Origin: Polynucleobacter sp.
Lineage (GTDB): Bacteria; Pseudomonadota; Gammaproteobacteria; Burkholderiales; Burkholderiaceae_D
DNA: 64,000 bases
Assembly: GCA_021737945.1 (NCBI GenBank)
Contig: JAIPCX010000003.1
Coordinates: 80,421-144,420, forward strand
Direction of reading: 5' to 3'
Position numbers and translations under genes: made by a program. Shown piece after piece: positions 8,822 through 17,850 of this stretch. Every line of letters begins with the position of its first letter. Position 1 is the stretch's first letter. The notes beneath the pieces are model-generated. The model made no database searches. It had not been told where the DNA came from and worked only from the letters and a program-made list of their open reading frames with translations.

Positions 8822-11509
8822 TTAAAGCGATGAAGCAATTGCTTTATCTAAGTTGAGTTCGAGCTTGGCTGCCATAGCCCGCATCTCGTCGGGTGATTTT
8901 TTATCACCATAAATCTCAACCAACGCGGTGTAAGCGATCCACTTCGCATCGACTTCAAAAAAATCTCTCAAACTGGCACGGGTATCGCTGCGACCAAAAC
9001 CATCGGTTCCTAGCGTGACGTAAGGCGCAGGTATGTAAGCGCGAATGCTTTCGGGTACAGCCCGCACATAGTCTGATACAGCAATCACTGGCGCCTGACT
9101 GCCCGACAACTGCTGCGAGACCCACGCTGGTTCAGCAGAGTGCTGCAGTCGGCGCGAGCGTTCGCTGGCGATGCCGTCACGTGCGAGCTCTGAAAAGCTA
9201 GTCACACTCCATACATCAGCGTGAATAGAGAACATTTCTTTCAATAGTTTGGCAGCGGCCATCGCTTCTTTAAGTAATGGGCCTGCGCCTAATAATCTGA
9301 CCTGTGCTTGCTCTGCTTTAGCTACACAGTGCATGCCGCGCACGATACCTTCGCGGGCTGATGATGGCATGCTGGGCTGAGCTTCATTTTCATTGGTGAC
9401 CGTCACGTAGTAAAACACGTCTTCATTAGTAGACAACATGCGCCGCATACCGTCGTCGACAATCACTGCCAACTCATACGCAAATGCCGGATCATAGGAA
9501 ATACAGTTAGGTATCGTGGCCGAGACTAAATGACTACTGCCATCTTGATGCTGCAATCCTTCACCGCCCAGCGTGGTGCGGCCGGATGTGGCACCAATCA
9601 AAAAGCCACGCGCGCGTTGATCCGCTGCTGCCCAGATTAAATCGCCAATCCGTTGAAAGCCAAACATCGAGTAATAAATATAAAACGGCAGCATAGGTAA
9701 ACCATGCACTGCGTAACTCGTAGCCGCAGCCGTCCATGATGAGATCGCGCCTGCTTCGGTAATACCTTCTTCTAAAATCTGACCATCAGTCGCTTCACGA
9801 TAGTAAAGAATAGAACCAATATCTTCAGGTTGATACAGCTGACCTTGCGCTGAATAGATACCCACTTGGCGAAATAAATTTGCCATACCGAAGGTACGTG
9901 CTTCATCGGCGACGATGGGCACAACATGTTTACCGAGTTCGGCATCTTTTAGCAAATTACCCATGATGCGAACTAAGGCCATCGTCGTAGACATTTCCTT
10001 ACCATCGGCATCTAAGGCAAATTTGGCATGGCTAGCAATGTCGGGAAGTGTGATTTGATTCGGGCTGGTGATGCGTTGTGGAAGATAGCCGCCGAGTTGT
10101 TGGCGGCGTTCTTTCAAATGACGCATTTCTTCACTATCCGGTGAAGGTTTGCAAAATTCTAGTTTTTCAATTTGCGTGTCACTCAGCGGGAGTTTGAATC
10201 GATCACGAAACTCCAACAGATCGTGCAGTTCAAGTTTTTTCTGTTGGTGCGTCGTCATTTTTCCCTGGCCAGCAGCCCCCATGCCAAAGCCTTTTTTGGT
10301 TTGAGCCAAAATCACCGTTGGCCTACCATCGTGATTAGCCGCTGCGTGATATGCCGCATAAATCTTGCGCATATCGTGACCGCCGCGTTTTAATCGATCA
10401 ATTTCTTCGTCAGTGAGCGTATCGCCGATAGCTTTGAGTACGGGATTTTGACCAAAAAAATGTTCACGATTGAATGCGCCATCATTCGCTGCAAAGGTTT
10501 GCAGTTGACCATCAACAGTGCGATTTAAGGCATCGACCAAATCACCCGTGTGATCGCGTGCAAACAGCGGATCCCAATCCGACCCCCACAGTAATTTGAT
10601 GACATTCCAACCCGCGCCACCAAACAAAGTTTCCAGTTCATCGACGATATGTCCATTACCGCGCACCGGACCATCGAGTCGTTGCAAGTTGCAGTTAATA
10701 ACGAAGACTAAGTTGTCTAGTTTTTCGCGCGAGGCTAATGACAACGCTGCCAGTGATTCAGGCTCATCCATCTCGCCATCGCCAAACACGCCCCAAACCT
10801 TGCGCGGTTGAGCCGCCATTAATCCGCGATGCTCGAGATAACGCATGAAGCGTGCTTGGTAGATTGCGCTGATAGGGCCCAGACCCATAGAGCCGGTTGG
10901 GAATTGCCAAAAGTCAGGCATCAACCAGGGATGGGGATACGACGATAAACCTTGAATGCCACGCTCTTTGGCTTGTATCTCTTGGCGGTAGTGCGACAGA
11001 TTATCTTCGCTCATACGCCCTTCAAGAAAGGCGCGCGCATAAATTCCCGGTGCGGAGTGTGGCTGAAAGTAAATTAAATCGCCTCCAAACTCTGAGGTTC
11101 GCGCACGGAAAAAATGATTAAAACCGACTTCAAATAAATCCGCGGCTGAAGCATAACTGGCAATGTGCCCACCTAATTCACCATAAGCGCGGTTGGCGCG
11201 CACCACCATCGCCAGTGCGTTCCAACGCAAGATGCTGGCTATACGTTCTTCGAGATCAACTGCATCTGAGCCACCCGGATAGGCCGGCTCATCAGTCGCA
11301 CGTATGGTGTTGATATAGGGAGTGATGCGCGCGTCACGCCAATTGAGTCCTGCATCGCGCGCGGCTGCAGAGAGCTTGGAAAGTAGAAAACGCGCTCGCT
11401 CTGGGCCGGCGCTGGCCAGCACCGATTCCAGGGCGGCAATCCATTCAGCGGTTTCTTGTTCGTCTGTGTCGTTGTGGCGGACCAGATGGTCGGGAGTGCT
11501 CATATCCAT
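8822..11509 (-). CDS. aceE: Pyruvate dehydrogenase E1 component, homodimeric type (AceE)
   Basis: A protein of about 895 residues, the usual length of AceE, which decarboxylates pyruvate with thiamine diphosphate and passes the acetyl group to lipoyl-E2. The ThDP/Mg motif is visible: GDGEMDEPES from residue 246 and NCNLQ about 28 residues later (numbering from the farthest upstream start). Other family blocks are YPHPWLMPDFWQFPTGSMG and TSGRTTLGGEGLQHQDG. A longer frame could begin at TTG (11516-11518), but ATG at 11507-11509 or 11501-11503 is more likely. No aceF or lpd is adjacent; the gene stands alone opposite an Lrp-type regulator. It may be a second E1, perhaps for an alternative condition. 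Confidence 0.93.
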   Translation of the reverse strand: MDMSTPDHLVRHNDTDEQETAEWIAALESVLASAGPERARFLLSKLSAAARDAGLNWRDARITPYINTIRATDEPAYPGGSDAVDLEERIASILRWNALAMVVRANRAYGELGGHIASYASAADLFEVGFNHFFRARTSEFGGDLIYFQPHSAPGIYARAFLEGRMSEDNLSHYRQEIQAKERGIQGLSSYPHPWLMPDFWQFPTGSMGLGPISAIYQARFMRYLEHRGLMAAQPRKVWGVFGDGEMDEPESLAALSLASREKLDNLVFVINCNLQRLDGPVRGNGHIVDELETLFGGAGWNVIKLLWGSDWDPLFARDHTGDLVDALNRTVDGQLQTFAANDGAFNREHFFGQNPVLKAIGDTLTDEEIDRLKRGGHDMRKIYAAYHAAANHDGRPTVILAQTKKGFGMGAAGQGKMTTHQQKKLELHDLLEFRDRFKLPLSDTQIEKLEFCKPSPDSEEMRHLKERRQQLGGYLPQRITSPNQITLPDIASHAKFALDADGKEMSTTMALVRIMGNLLKDAELGKHVVPIVADEARTFGMANLFRQVGIYSAQGQLYQPEDIGSILYYREATDGQILEEGITEAGAISSWTAAATSYAVHGLPMLPFYIYYSMFGFQRIGDLIWAAADQRARGFLIGATSGRTTLGGEGLQHQDGSSHLVSATIPNCISYDPAFAYELAVIVDDGMRRMLSTNEDVFYYVTVTNENEAQPSMPSSAREGIVRGMHCVAKAEQAQVRLLGAGPLLKEAMAAAKLLKEMFSIHADVWSVTSFSELARDGIASERSRRLQHSAEPAWVSQQLSGSQAPVIAVSDYVRAVPESIRAYIPAPYVTLGTDGFGRSDTRASLRDFFEVDAKWIAYTALVEIYGDKKSPDEMRAMAAKLELNLDKAIASSL

Positions 11510-11556
11510 AGCAGTCAAAAGGGAGGGGTGTTTGATGCCATAAAGATAGTCTATTT

Positions 11557-11579
11557 TTTTCAGCAGGTGCTGCTGAAAA
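11557..11579. promoter_or_regulatory. 23-bp perfect dyad between aceE and the Lrp-type gene
   Basis: TTTTCAGCAG (11557-11566) and CTGCTGAAAA (11570-11579) are exact inverted repeats around GTG. The site lies about 50 nt upstream of the aceE start and about 65 nt upstream of the regulator. It has no downstream T-tract in a position that would end either gene, so an operator is more likely than a terminator. The divergent Lrp-family protein is the natural candidate ligand; that is inference. Confidence 0.55.
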
Positions 11580-11643
11580 GTTCGACATATTCGATATATA
11601 CGGCATAAAATGCTGAATTAAGATAATTATTAGGGTTTTAACG

Positions 11644-12120
11644 ATGGAAAATCTAGATATAACAGATTTAAAGATTTTGAAATCTCTGCAGCAAGATGCC
11701 AGCCTCACGAATGTGGAATTAGCTGCGAAAGTGAGCCTCTCGCCATCCCCGACCTTGGCGCGAGTGAAAAAGCTCGAAGCTGACGGAGTTATTTCAGATT
11801 ACGTTGCATTGGTGAATCCACATGCTTTAGGTTTAAAGGTAAATGTGTTCGTACGTGTCTCGCTAGAAAAGCAAGAAGCGGCCGCGTTAGAGCGTTTTGA
11901 AAAAGCGGTGAGTCATTTCGATGAAGTGATGGAGGTCTATTTGATGACGGGCGACGAAGATTATTTGTTGCGCATCGTCGTTCCTGATTTACAAGCCTTA
12001 GAACGCTTTATTCTTCACAATCTCACGCGTATACCCGGCATCAAAAATATTAAATCTAGCTTTGCTCTCAAGCAGGTGAAGTACAAAACGGCTTTGCCTA
12101 TCAGTGACTCGTTGAGTTGA
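11644..12120 (+). CDS. Lrp/AsnC-family transcriptional regulator
   Basis: The 158-residue protein has the full Lrp layout. An N-terminal winged helix-turn-helix ([20 protein letters not shown], then [19 protein letters not shown]) is followed by a RAM/ACT-like ligand domain with the usual [18 protein letters not shown] block. Members bind amino acids or related metabolites and control neighbouring genes, often divergently transcribed ones. The neighbour is aceE, so control of pyruvate decarboxylation is a reasonable inference, supported by the dyad in the shared intergenic region. The specific ligand is unknown. Confidence 0.9.
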   Translation: MENLDITDLKILKSLQQDASLTNVELAAKVSLSPSPTLARVKKLEADGVISDYVALVNPHALGLKVNVFVRVSLEKQEAAALERFEKAVSHFDEVMEVYLMTGDEDYLLRIVVPDLQALERFILHNLTRIPGIKNIKSSFALKQVKYKTALPISDSLS

Positions 12121-12190
12121 CGCAGTAGGTCAGAGTAAATCTTTGCCTTGCGCTACGAAAGTTGTGGAGCCTCAATGACACGAAAGTGCA

Positions 12191-12215
12191 CAAAGCGAGA
12201 ATCGCTTTGCCTTTA
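12191..12215 (+). terminator. Possible weak terminator after the Lrp-type gene
   Basis: CAAAGCGA (12191-12198) pairs with TCGCTTTG (12202-12209) over a GAA loop and is followed by CCTTT. The T-tract is poor, so termination is uncertain. It lies 20-odd bases before the next start codon and might instead affect translation of that gene. Confidence 0.4.
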
Positions 12216-12234
12216 AAACTCATTCGAGGACGCC

Positions 12235-12534
12235 ATGGAACATCAAACTATTCAACCCCAACATCACTACGATCCTGATCGTTTGTTGGCATCATTAATT
12301 AGCAGGTTGAGCCTCAAAAATGATGCGGCACTATCGCGCGCACTTGAAGTGTCTCCACCTGTCATTAGCAAAATTCGTCACCGACGCTTACCCGTCACCG
12401 CATCCTTATTAATTCGTATGCATGAGGTGAGTGCTTTAACCATTGCTGAGCTACGTCATTTGATGGGTGATCAACGCGGAAAGTTCAGAATCAGCGATAA
12501 GCATTTCAAGCCTAAGCTCAGCGCGACGCATTGA
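12235..12534 (+). CDS. Small helix-turn-helix (XRE-like) protein
   Basis: The 99-residue protein carries a Cro/CI-like fold in residues 18-80: NDAALSRALEVSPPVISKIRHRRLPVTAS reads as helix-turn-helix plus support helices. A basic C-terminal tail follows. Proteins of this size and pattern occur as stand-alone regulators in Burkholderiales. GAGG about 10 nt upstream supports the start. Its last 17 bases overlap the 3' end of mobA on the opposite strand. Target genes are unknown. Confidence 0.75.
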   Translation: MEHQTIQPQHHYDPDRLLASLISRLSLKNDAALSRALEVSPPVISKIRHRRLPVTASLLIRMHEVSALTIAELRHLMGDQRGKFRISDKHFKPKLSATH

Positions 12535-13120
12535 TAGATTTCAGATCGTCTGGTGTGTTGATATTTAAAAATGCTGAGTGATCATCAAAGACTACTTGCA
12601 CATGAGATTGACTCGACACCCAAGAAAGTACTTTGCGGCCACCTTCGCTAAGGTACTCAGCTAGCCCGACCATGACATCGCGCTTTAGCAGACAGAATAC
12701 TGGGTGATGTTCTGTCTGGTTCTGATTGATGGTGATGGCATAGGCGATGTCAGCACCTGATGAAGCCAACGCATTGCCAAGTCGGCTGGCTAAATCGGTG
12801 GGGAGAAAAGGGCAATCACAAGGCACGCTGATTAAATAGGGTGTGGTGCAGTGATTTAATCCGGCATGCAGACCCGCGAGAGGACCGACGAAATTACTGA
12901 TGACATCGGCGATGATGGGCAGGCCGAATGTTTCATAAGCCGAGAGATTTTGATTCGCGTTGATGACTAAGGGGCCCACTTGTGGTTGTAGTCGCTCGAT
13001 GATGTGAGCAATCATGGGTCGTCCATCAAGGATTTGTAATCCTTTGTCACGACCGCCCATCCGAGTGCTGCGACCACCGGCTAAGATAAACCCGCTGATA
13101 TCGTTGGTAGAGATGGTCAT
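12518..13120 (-). CDS. mobA: Molybdenum cofactor guanylyltransferase MobA
   Basis: The 200-residue cytosolic enzyme attaches GMP to Mo-molybdopterin to form the bis-MGD cofactor of DMSO-reductase-family enzymes. The nucleotidyltransferase signature FILAGGRSTRMGGRDKGL stands at the N-terminus, with GPLAGLHAGL and SVPCDCPFLP (Mg-binding Asp) following in the expected order and at normal length. The upstream gene on the same strand (22 nt away) encodes a ModE-like regulator, and an OFA transporter follows divergently. The group may serve a molybdenum enzyme such as formate dehydrogenase; no such enzyme is within the window. Confidence 0.93.
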   Translation of the reverse strand: MTISTNDISGFILAGGRSTRMGGRDKGLQILDGRPMIAHIIERLQPQVGPLVINANQNLSAYETFGLPIIADVISNFVGPLAGLHAGLNHCTTPYLISVPCDCPFLPTDLASRLGNALASSGADIAYAITINQNQTEHHPVFCLLKRDVMVGLAEYLSEGGRKVLSWVSSQSHVQVVFDDHSAFLNINTPDDLKSINASR

Positions 13121-13142
13121 TCAATCCGTGGTTGAAGTTTGT

Positions 13143-14216
13143 TTACGACTGAGCGAAGGCGTCACTTAATGTGAGAATTTCTCCGGTACGAGCAGCGTCA
13201 TAGCCTGGTAGCAGATTCACGACGTCACGAAAACTAGATGAACGCAACACCGAGACTAATTGATTCATGTGCGGCTGATTTAATACCTCAGCATTCACTG
13301 CAAAGAAATACCGTTCGCTTACCAGCGGTATGAAATCGAGCTTAAATCGTTCAGCCGCCGTTTGTACTCCGAAGCCCACATCGGCCATGCCGCTGGCAAT
13401 AAAGGCAGCGACAGCGGAGTGAGTGAATTCGGTATTTTCGAAACCGTTAATTTGCGCTGGCGAGATGTCTTTGCGATTCATCATCAATTCAAGCAGCATG
13501 CGCGTACCGGAGCCCGCTTGTCGATTAACGAAACGAACATCGCTGCGAGCAAGGTCATCGATCGTTTGAATGTTGAGTGGATTACCCGGGTTAACGAATA
13601 AGCCTTGCAAGCGCACTGCGAGATGAATTAATTGATGCGTTTTAGGTTCAAGCCAGCGCCGGTAACGCTCAATAGCTGGAGCTTCAAATTCTCCTAAGGG
13701 CACATGAAACCCCGCCATGTCTGATTCACCACGCGAGAGCGAGGCGACGGCATCCGTGCTGTTGCGATAACGCAGGTCTATCGATAGCCCCGAATCACTT
13801 GCTTGCTTTAAAAAGGCTGCAACAGCAAAACCATGGCTGGCATCCAAACGAATCATCGAACCATTGCTACCAACGGTTTTTCCAAGTTCGGTTTCCAGTT
13901 CCGAGGCCAGACTATCGAGCGTAGGCGAGAGGCGTGCCGTTACACGCCGATCCGCCCAGATGAGTTTTTCTGCCAGTGGCGAGAGTTGCGTTCCCCGGCC
14001 GCGGCCGGTTTGCATCAGGCTGTGACCAAATAAGGCCTCTGCGTCACGCAGCAAGCCCCAGGCATAGCGATAGGAGAGGCTTACGGCTTGGGCAGCGCGA
14101 GCGATCGAGCCGGTCTCTTCAATGGCGCGGAGCAGTGATAAAAGGACAGCCGTATCGAGGGCTTTTTCCTGGTCCCGTTTAATTTCCCAGTGCGGGTTGA
14201 TCTTGACCTTAAACAT
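13143..14216 (-). CDS. ModE-type DNA-binding domain fused to a periplasmic-binding-protein-like domain
   Basis: The protein is 357 residues from the ATG at 14214-14216. Residues 1-90 form a winged helix like ModE (LLRAIEETGSIARAAQAVSLSYR, ALFGHSLMQTGRGRGTQLSP). Residues 130-350 form a PBP-like domain (COG1910 type), with FVNRQAGSGTRMLLELMM and SHGFAVAAFL typical of molybdate/tungstate-sensing fusions. In this class the C-terminal domain senses a small ligand. The frame stays open for 40 codons upstream, but those residues are not family-like and would fill the divergent promoter. Co-oriented with mobA, so molybdenum-linked control is likely though not proven. Confidence 0.8.
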   Translation of the reverse strand: MFKVKINPHWEIKRDQEKALDTAVLLSLLRAIEETGSIARAAQAVSLSYRYAWGLLRDAEALFGHSLMQTGRGRGTQLSPLAEKLIWADRRVTARLSPTLDSLASELETELGKTVGSNGSMIRLDASHGFAVAAFLKQASDSGLSIDLRYRNSTDAVASLSRGESDMAGFHVPLGEFEAPAIERYRRWLEPKTHQLIHLAVRLQGLFVNPGNPLNIQTIDDLARSDVRFVNRQAGSGTRMLLELMMNRKDISPAQINGFENTEFTHSAVAAFIASGMADVGFGVQTAAERFKLDFIPLVSERYFFAVNAEVLNQPHMNQLVSVLRSSSFRDVVNLLPGYDAARTGEILTLSDAFAQS

Positions 14217-14375
14217 TATGATAAGTTTTGCATATTGCAGATTAGGCAGCGCGATGCTAGCTTCCGCGCTGGACAAGCGCAACAATGTAGCAGACAGACT
14301 TGCGTAGGTGCAGACTAGAACTGCAAAAAAAATCATATAAAGGCCGCCGTTTAAGGGTCAACCTCAGGAGGAGAT

Positions 14376-16046
14376 ATGGGTATTTCAGATTTACTGGCGA
14401 AAGAAAATACGATCGCTGGCTCCGGCTTTAACCGTTGGTTGGTTCCGCCCGCCGCCTTAGCGATTCATCTTTGTATTGGCATGGCCTATGGCTTTTCAGT
14501 GTTCTGGAAGCCCTTGGGCAACGCCTTAATTGGCCCGGATGGCACGCCGCTGGCGGCCTGTGCAGCCGGTGCGACTACTTTTGGCGACAAGCTGGCCGGC
14601 ACTGGCCGTGCCTTATTTGCCACCGACTGTAACTGGACTCAGTTTGATCTGGGCTGGATGTACACACTCTTTTTCGTCTTGCTGGGTTGTTCAGCGGCGA
14701 TCTGGGGTGGTTGGCTAGAGCGCTCTGGCCCACGTAAAGCCGGTGTTGTATCAGCCGTTTGCTGGTGCGGCGGCTTGTTGATTTCTGCCTTAGGTGTTCA
14801 TCAACATCAACTCTGGATGATGTGGTTAGGCTCGGGCGTGATTGGTGGTATTGGCTTAGGCTTGGGCTACATCTCACCCGTTTCTACGCTGATTAAATGG
14901 TTCCCTGATCGACGCGGTATGGCGACCGGTATGGCTATCATGGGCTTCGGTGGTGGCGCGATGATAGGTTCACCGCTGGCGACTTTATTGATGGGCAAAT
15001 TCGCTACCCCGGGTGACCCTGGTGTTTGGCAAACTTTTGTCACCTTGGCGATTGTATATTCCGTATTCATGTTCGCAGGTGCATTTGGCTACCGCGTTCC
15101 AGCCACCGGATGGAAACCTGAAGGCTGGGTCCCCCCAGCTTCGAGCACCAATGTCATGATTGCAGCGCATCATGTGCATCTGAAAAACGCACACAAAACG
15201 CCGCAGTTCTGGTTGCTATGGGTGATTCTCTGTATGAACGTATCGGCGGGTATCGGTATCATCGGCGCTGCATCACCGATGTTGCAAGAGACCTTTGCCG
15301 GCGCATTGATTAGTCAACCGGATATTGGTTTTGCGGATCTAAAATTAAACAAAGAATTACTGGCAGGCGCTGTTGCGATTGGTGCCGGCTTTGTTGGCTT
15401 GATTTCTTTGTTCAATATTGGTGGACGATTTGTTTGGGCGTCATCGTCCGATAAATTAGGCCGTAAACCGACTTACGTTATTTTCTTTATTCTCGGCATA
15501 GCCATGTATGTGTTGGCCGCGACCGCCGCAGAATGGAAATCACTGCCTATCTTTGTTTTTTGCTTTTGTATTATTGCATCCATGTATGGCGGTGGCTTTG
15601 CGACTATTCCGGCCTATCTGGCCGACATGTTTGGTACCCAGTTCGTCGGTGCGATTCATGGTCGTCTGCTCACCGCTTGGTCAACCGCAGGAATTTTAGG
15701 GCCAGTTGTAGTCAACTACATGCATGACGTTCGTCTCGAGCAAAAAATTCCGTTTGATCAGGTTTATGGCCCCATTTTTTATGTGCTGGCAGCGATGCTA
15801 GTCGTGGGTCTGATCGCGAACTTGTTGGTACGTCCTGTTGCCGATAAATATTTCATGACCGATGCGGAACTCGCGCATGAAAAACAATTAGCACACGAGC
15901 GTTCATTGGCTTCGGCTACAACCGGTAGTGGTGATGACAGCCGCAGCAATGCAGCGATAGCACCGATAGCGTGGTTAGCGGTGGGTCTGCCCTTAGCGTA
16001 TGGCATTTGGGTGACGCTGCAAAAATCCGCCGTACTTTTTAAATAG
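14376..16046 (+). CDS. OFA-family MFS transporter (oxalate/formate antiporter-like)
   Basis: The 556-residue polytopic inner-membrane protein has twelve or more hydrophobic segments and the OFA hallmarks: GMAYGFSVFWKPL in TM1, GVIGGIGLGLGYISPVSTLIKWFPDRRGMATG in the TM4-5 region, and YGGGFATIPAYLADMFGT. It is longer than classic OxlT because of a loop around residues 50-85 and a C-terminal extra hydrophobic segment. AGGAGGAG precedes the ATG by a good distance. OFA members exchange oxalate, formate or other small carboxylates. The Mo-related neighbours hint at formate, which is inference. Confidence 0.88.
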   Translation: MGISDLLAKENTIAGSGFNRWLVPPAALAIHLCIGMAYGFSVFWKPLGNALIGPDGTPLAACAAGATTFGDKLAGTGRALFATDCNWTQFDLGWMYTLFFVLLGCSAAIWGGWLERSGPRKAGVVSAVCWCGGLLISALGVHQHQLWMMWLGSGVIGGIGLGLGYISPVSTLIKWFPDRRGMATGMAIMGFGGGAMIGSPLATLLMGKFATPGDPGVWQTFVTLAIVYSVFMFAGAFGYRVPATGWKPEGWVPPASSTNVMIAAHHVHLKNAHKTPQFWLLWVILCMNVSAGIGIIGAASPMLQETFAGALISQPDIGFADLKLNKELLAGAVAIGAGFVGLISLFNIGGRFVWASSSDKLGRKPTYVIFFILGIAMYVLAATAAEWKSLPIFVFCFCIIASMYGGGFATIPAYLADMFGTQFVGAIHGRLLTAWSTAGILGPVVVNYMHDVRLEQKIPFDQVYGPIFYVLAAMLVVGLIANLLVRPVADKYFMTDAELAHEKQLAHERSLASATTGSGDDSRSNAAIAPIAWLAVGLPLAYGIWVTLQKSAVLFK

Positions 16047-16065
16047 ACGATACCTTGTCGTCGAA

Positions 16066-16105
16066 CAGAGGGCGGGCCTGAGTGCCTGCCCTCTGACGTT
16101 TTTGG
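16066..16105 (+). terminator. Rho-independent terminator after the OFA transporter
   Basis: CAGAGGGCGGGC (16066-16077) pairs with GCCTGCCCTCTG (16084-16095), with one G-T wobble, around CTGAGT and is followed by ACG and a T-tract. Confidence 0.85.
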
Positions 16106-16177
16106 GGCAGTAGTTTAGACTTGGGGAGAGGCTGTTTATTGAGTCCTTCCTTAGTGCTCTATTTATCAGGAGAAGTA

Positions 16178-17266
16178 ATGAGCATCACCCTTGAACTTGT
16201 ACGTAGCGCTTTGTCGCAGGTTATTGACCCGAACACCAACAAAGATTTCGTCAGCAGTAAATCCGCCAAAAATATTCAAATTAATGGAGCTGATGTACAG
16301 CTCGATATCGAGCTCGGGTATCCCGCTAAAAGTCAGATAGATGAGCTGCGTGAACGTGCCGTCAAAGCGATTCAGGCGATTCCCGGTGTGGGCAATGTCA
16401 CTATCAACGTGTCAGCAAAAATCGTGGCACACGCTGTGCAACGCGGCGTTAAGTTGATGCCGAACGTTAGAAACATCATCGCTGTCGCTTCCGGTAAGGG
16501 CGGTGTCGGTAAATCTACTACTGCGGTTAACCTCGCGTTGGCGTTGGCAGCCGAAGGTGCGAGTGTTGGTTTGCTCGATGCCGATATCTATGGCCCTTCA
16601 CAACCAATGATGATGGGTGTGACTGGCAAACCCGAATCGCACGACGGTAAAACCATGGAACCCTTAGAAAACTATGGCGTGCAGGTTGCCTCCATTGGTT
16701 TCATGATTGATCCCGATCAGCCTATGGTCTGGCGTGGCCCTATGGTTACTCAGGCTTTACAGCAGTTACTAGAGCAAACCAATTGGCGTGATTTAGATTA
16801 TTTGGTCGTTGATATGCCACCGGGTACCGGCGACATTCAACTCACGTTGTCACAAAAGGTTCCGGTAACGGGTGCGGTGATTGTCACCACGCCGCAGGAT
16901 ATTGCGCTGCTCGATGCACGCAAAGGTTTAAAGATGTTCGAGAAGGTCGGCATTCCTATACTCGGAATTATAGAAAATATGAGTACGCACATTTGCAGTA
17001 ACTGCGGCCACGCCGAAGCGGTGTTTGGTGAAGGCGGTGGTGCCAAGATGTGCCAAGAGTATGGCGTTGATTTTCTTGGAGCTTTGCCGCTGACCATGTC
17101 GATACGTCAGCAGGCGGATTCGGGTAAGCCGACGGTTGTCGCTGATCCGGACGGGCAGACTGCACAGATTTATAAACAGATTGCACGCAAGCTGGCTGTT
17201 AAGGTGGCCGAGAAAGCCAAAGACCTAAGCAGCAAATTCCCTAGTATCGTGATCAAGAACGATTGA
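16178..17266 (+). CDS. apbC: Iron-sulfur cluster carrier ATPase ApbC/Mrp
   Basis: The 362-residue cytosolic P-loop protein carries and transfers Fe-S clusters. It has an N-terminal MIP18/DUF59 domain (residues 1-90), a deviant Walker A SGKGGVGKST, DADIYGPSQP, DMPPGTGD, and the CxxC pair in HICSNCGH that holds the bridging cluster. The ATG at 16178 is chosen over an in-frame ATG at 16121 because CAGGAGAAG lies just upstream and the family begins here. It stands alone after the OFA terminator. Confidence 0.95.
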   Translation: MSITLELVRSALSQVIDPNTNKDFVSSKSAKNIQINGADVQLDIELGYPAKSQIDELRERAVKAIQAIPGVGNVTINVSAKIVAHAVQRGVKLMPNVRNIIAVASGKGGVGKSTTAVNLALALAAEGASVGLLDADIYGPSQPMMMGVTGKPESHDGKTMEPLENYGVQVASIGFMIDPDQPMVWRGPMVTQALQQLLEQTNWRDLDYLVVDMPPGTGDIQLTLSQKVPVTGAVIVTTPQDIALLDARKGLKMFEKVGIPILGIIENMSTHICSNCGHAEAVFGEGGGAKMCQEYGVDFLGALPLTMSIRQQADSGKPTVVADPDGQTAQIYKQIARKLAVKVAEKAKDLSSKFPSIVIKND

Positions 17267-17291
17267 TTCGAGTAGGTGAGTCGCCACACAA

Positions 17292-17681
17292 TTAATTTGG
17301 CAGGGCAGAGCGATGAAAATGCTCAATTTTCCAAAGCCCTTCGCGTTTACGTGCAGCGATGCTCAGGCGACCCATCAGATCGTCGGTATGATTATTTTCC
17401 GTGATGGTTATTTTGTTGAGCGCGGCGATAATCGCTACGTCGTCGCTAAGGGCAGTGACGTGGATATCCGTTAGTACTGACACGTAGCGTTTAGATCCCA
17501 AGAAGCTATTTTCAAAATAGTTTCGAATGCCATCGGTGCCGGCGACAATGGCTGTGCTACTCGTGCCAAAAAATACAGCATCCGGCGCAAACAGGTCCAT
17601 CAATGTATTCATATCGGCTTGAGTAAAAGCTGATGACCAGCGTTCGGCAAGCTCGCGTGCGTCATTCGTCGTTTGCGTCAT
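17292..17681 (-). CDS. SnoaL/NTF2-like (DUF4440-type) protein
   Basis: The 129-residue protein is an alpha+beta cone fold. It begins with a helix containing ELAERWSSAFTQADMNTLMDLFAPDAVFFG, the usual SnoaL opening, then GIRNYFENSF and a closing beta strand ending GLWKIEHFHRSALP. Such proteins serve as small enzymes or ligand-binding domains (SgcJ/EcaC type); no catalytic residue pair can be assigned. Convergent with apbC and monocistronic by context. Confidence 0.8.
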   Translation of the reverse strand: MTQTTNDARELAERWSSAFTQADMNTLMDLFAPDAVFFGTSSTAIVAGTDGIRNYFENSFLGSKRYVSVLTDIHVTALSDDVAIIAALNKITITENNHTDDLMGRLSIAARKREGLWKIEHFHRSALPN

Positions 17682-17850
17682 AGGGTTTTTGGGGTCGAAA
17701 TGTGAGGTTTGGACGTGGATTAAACCACTGCGTAAAACGCCGGCGCGTTCTAGTCGAGTATTTTATTAGTATTAAAGCAATCCACTCAATTTGCTTTGAT
17801 AGTGGGTTGTGCATTAAAGTAAGAAAAAAATCAGTTTAATGGAGAAGAAA

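Noticed and set aside
14217..14336. Extra 40 codons at the start of the ModE-like regulator
   Set aside because: Not family-like and would cover the divergent promoter; ATG at 14216 fits the conserved start of the domain.
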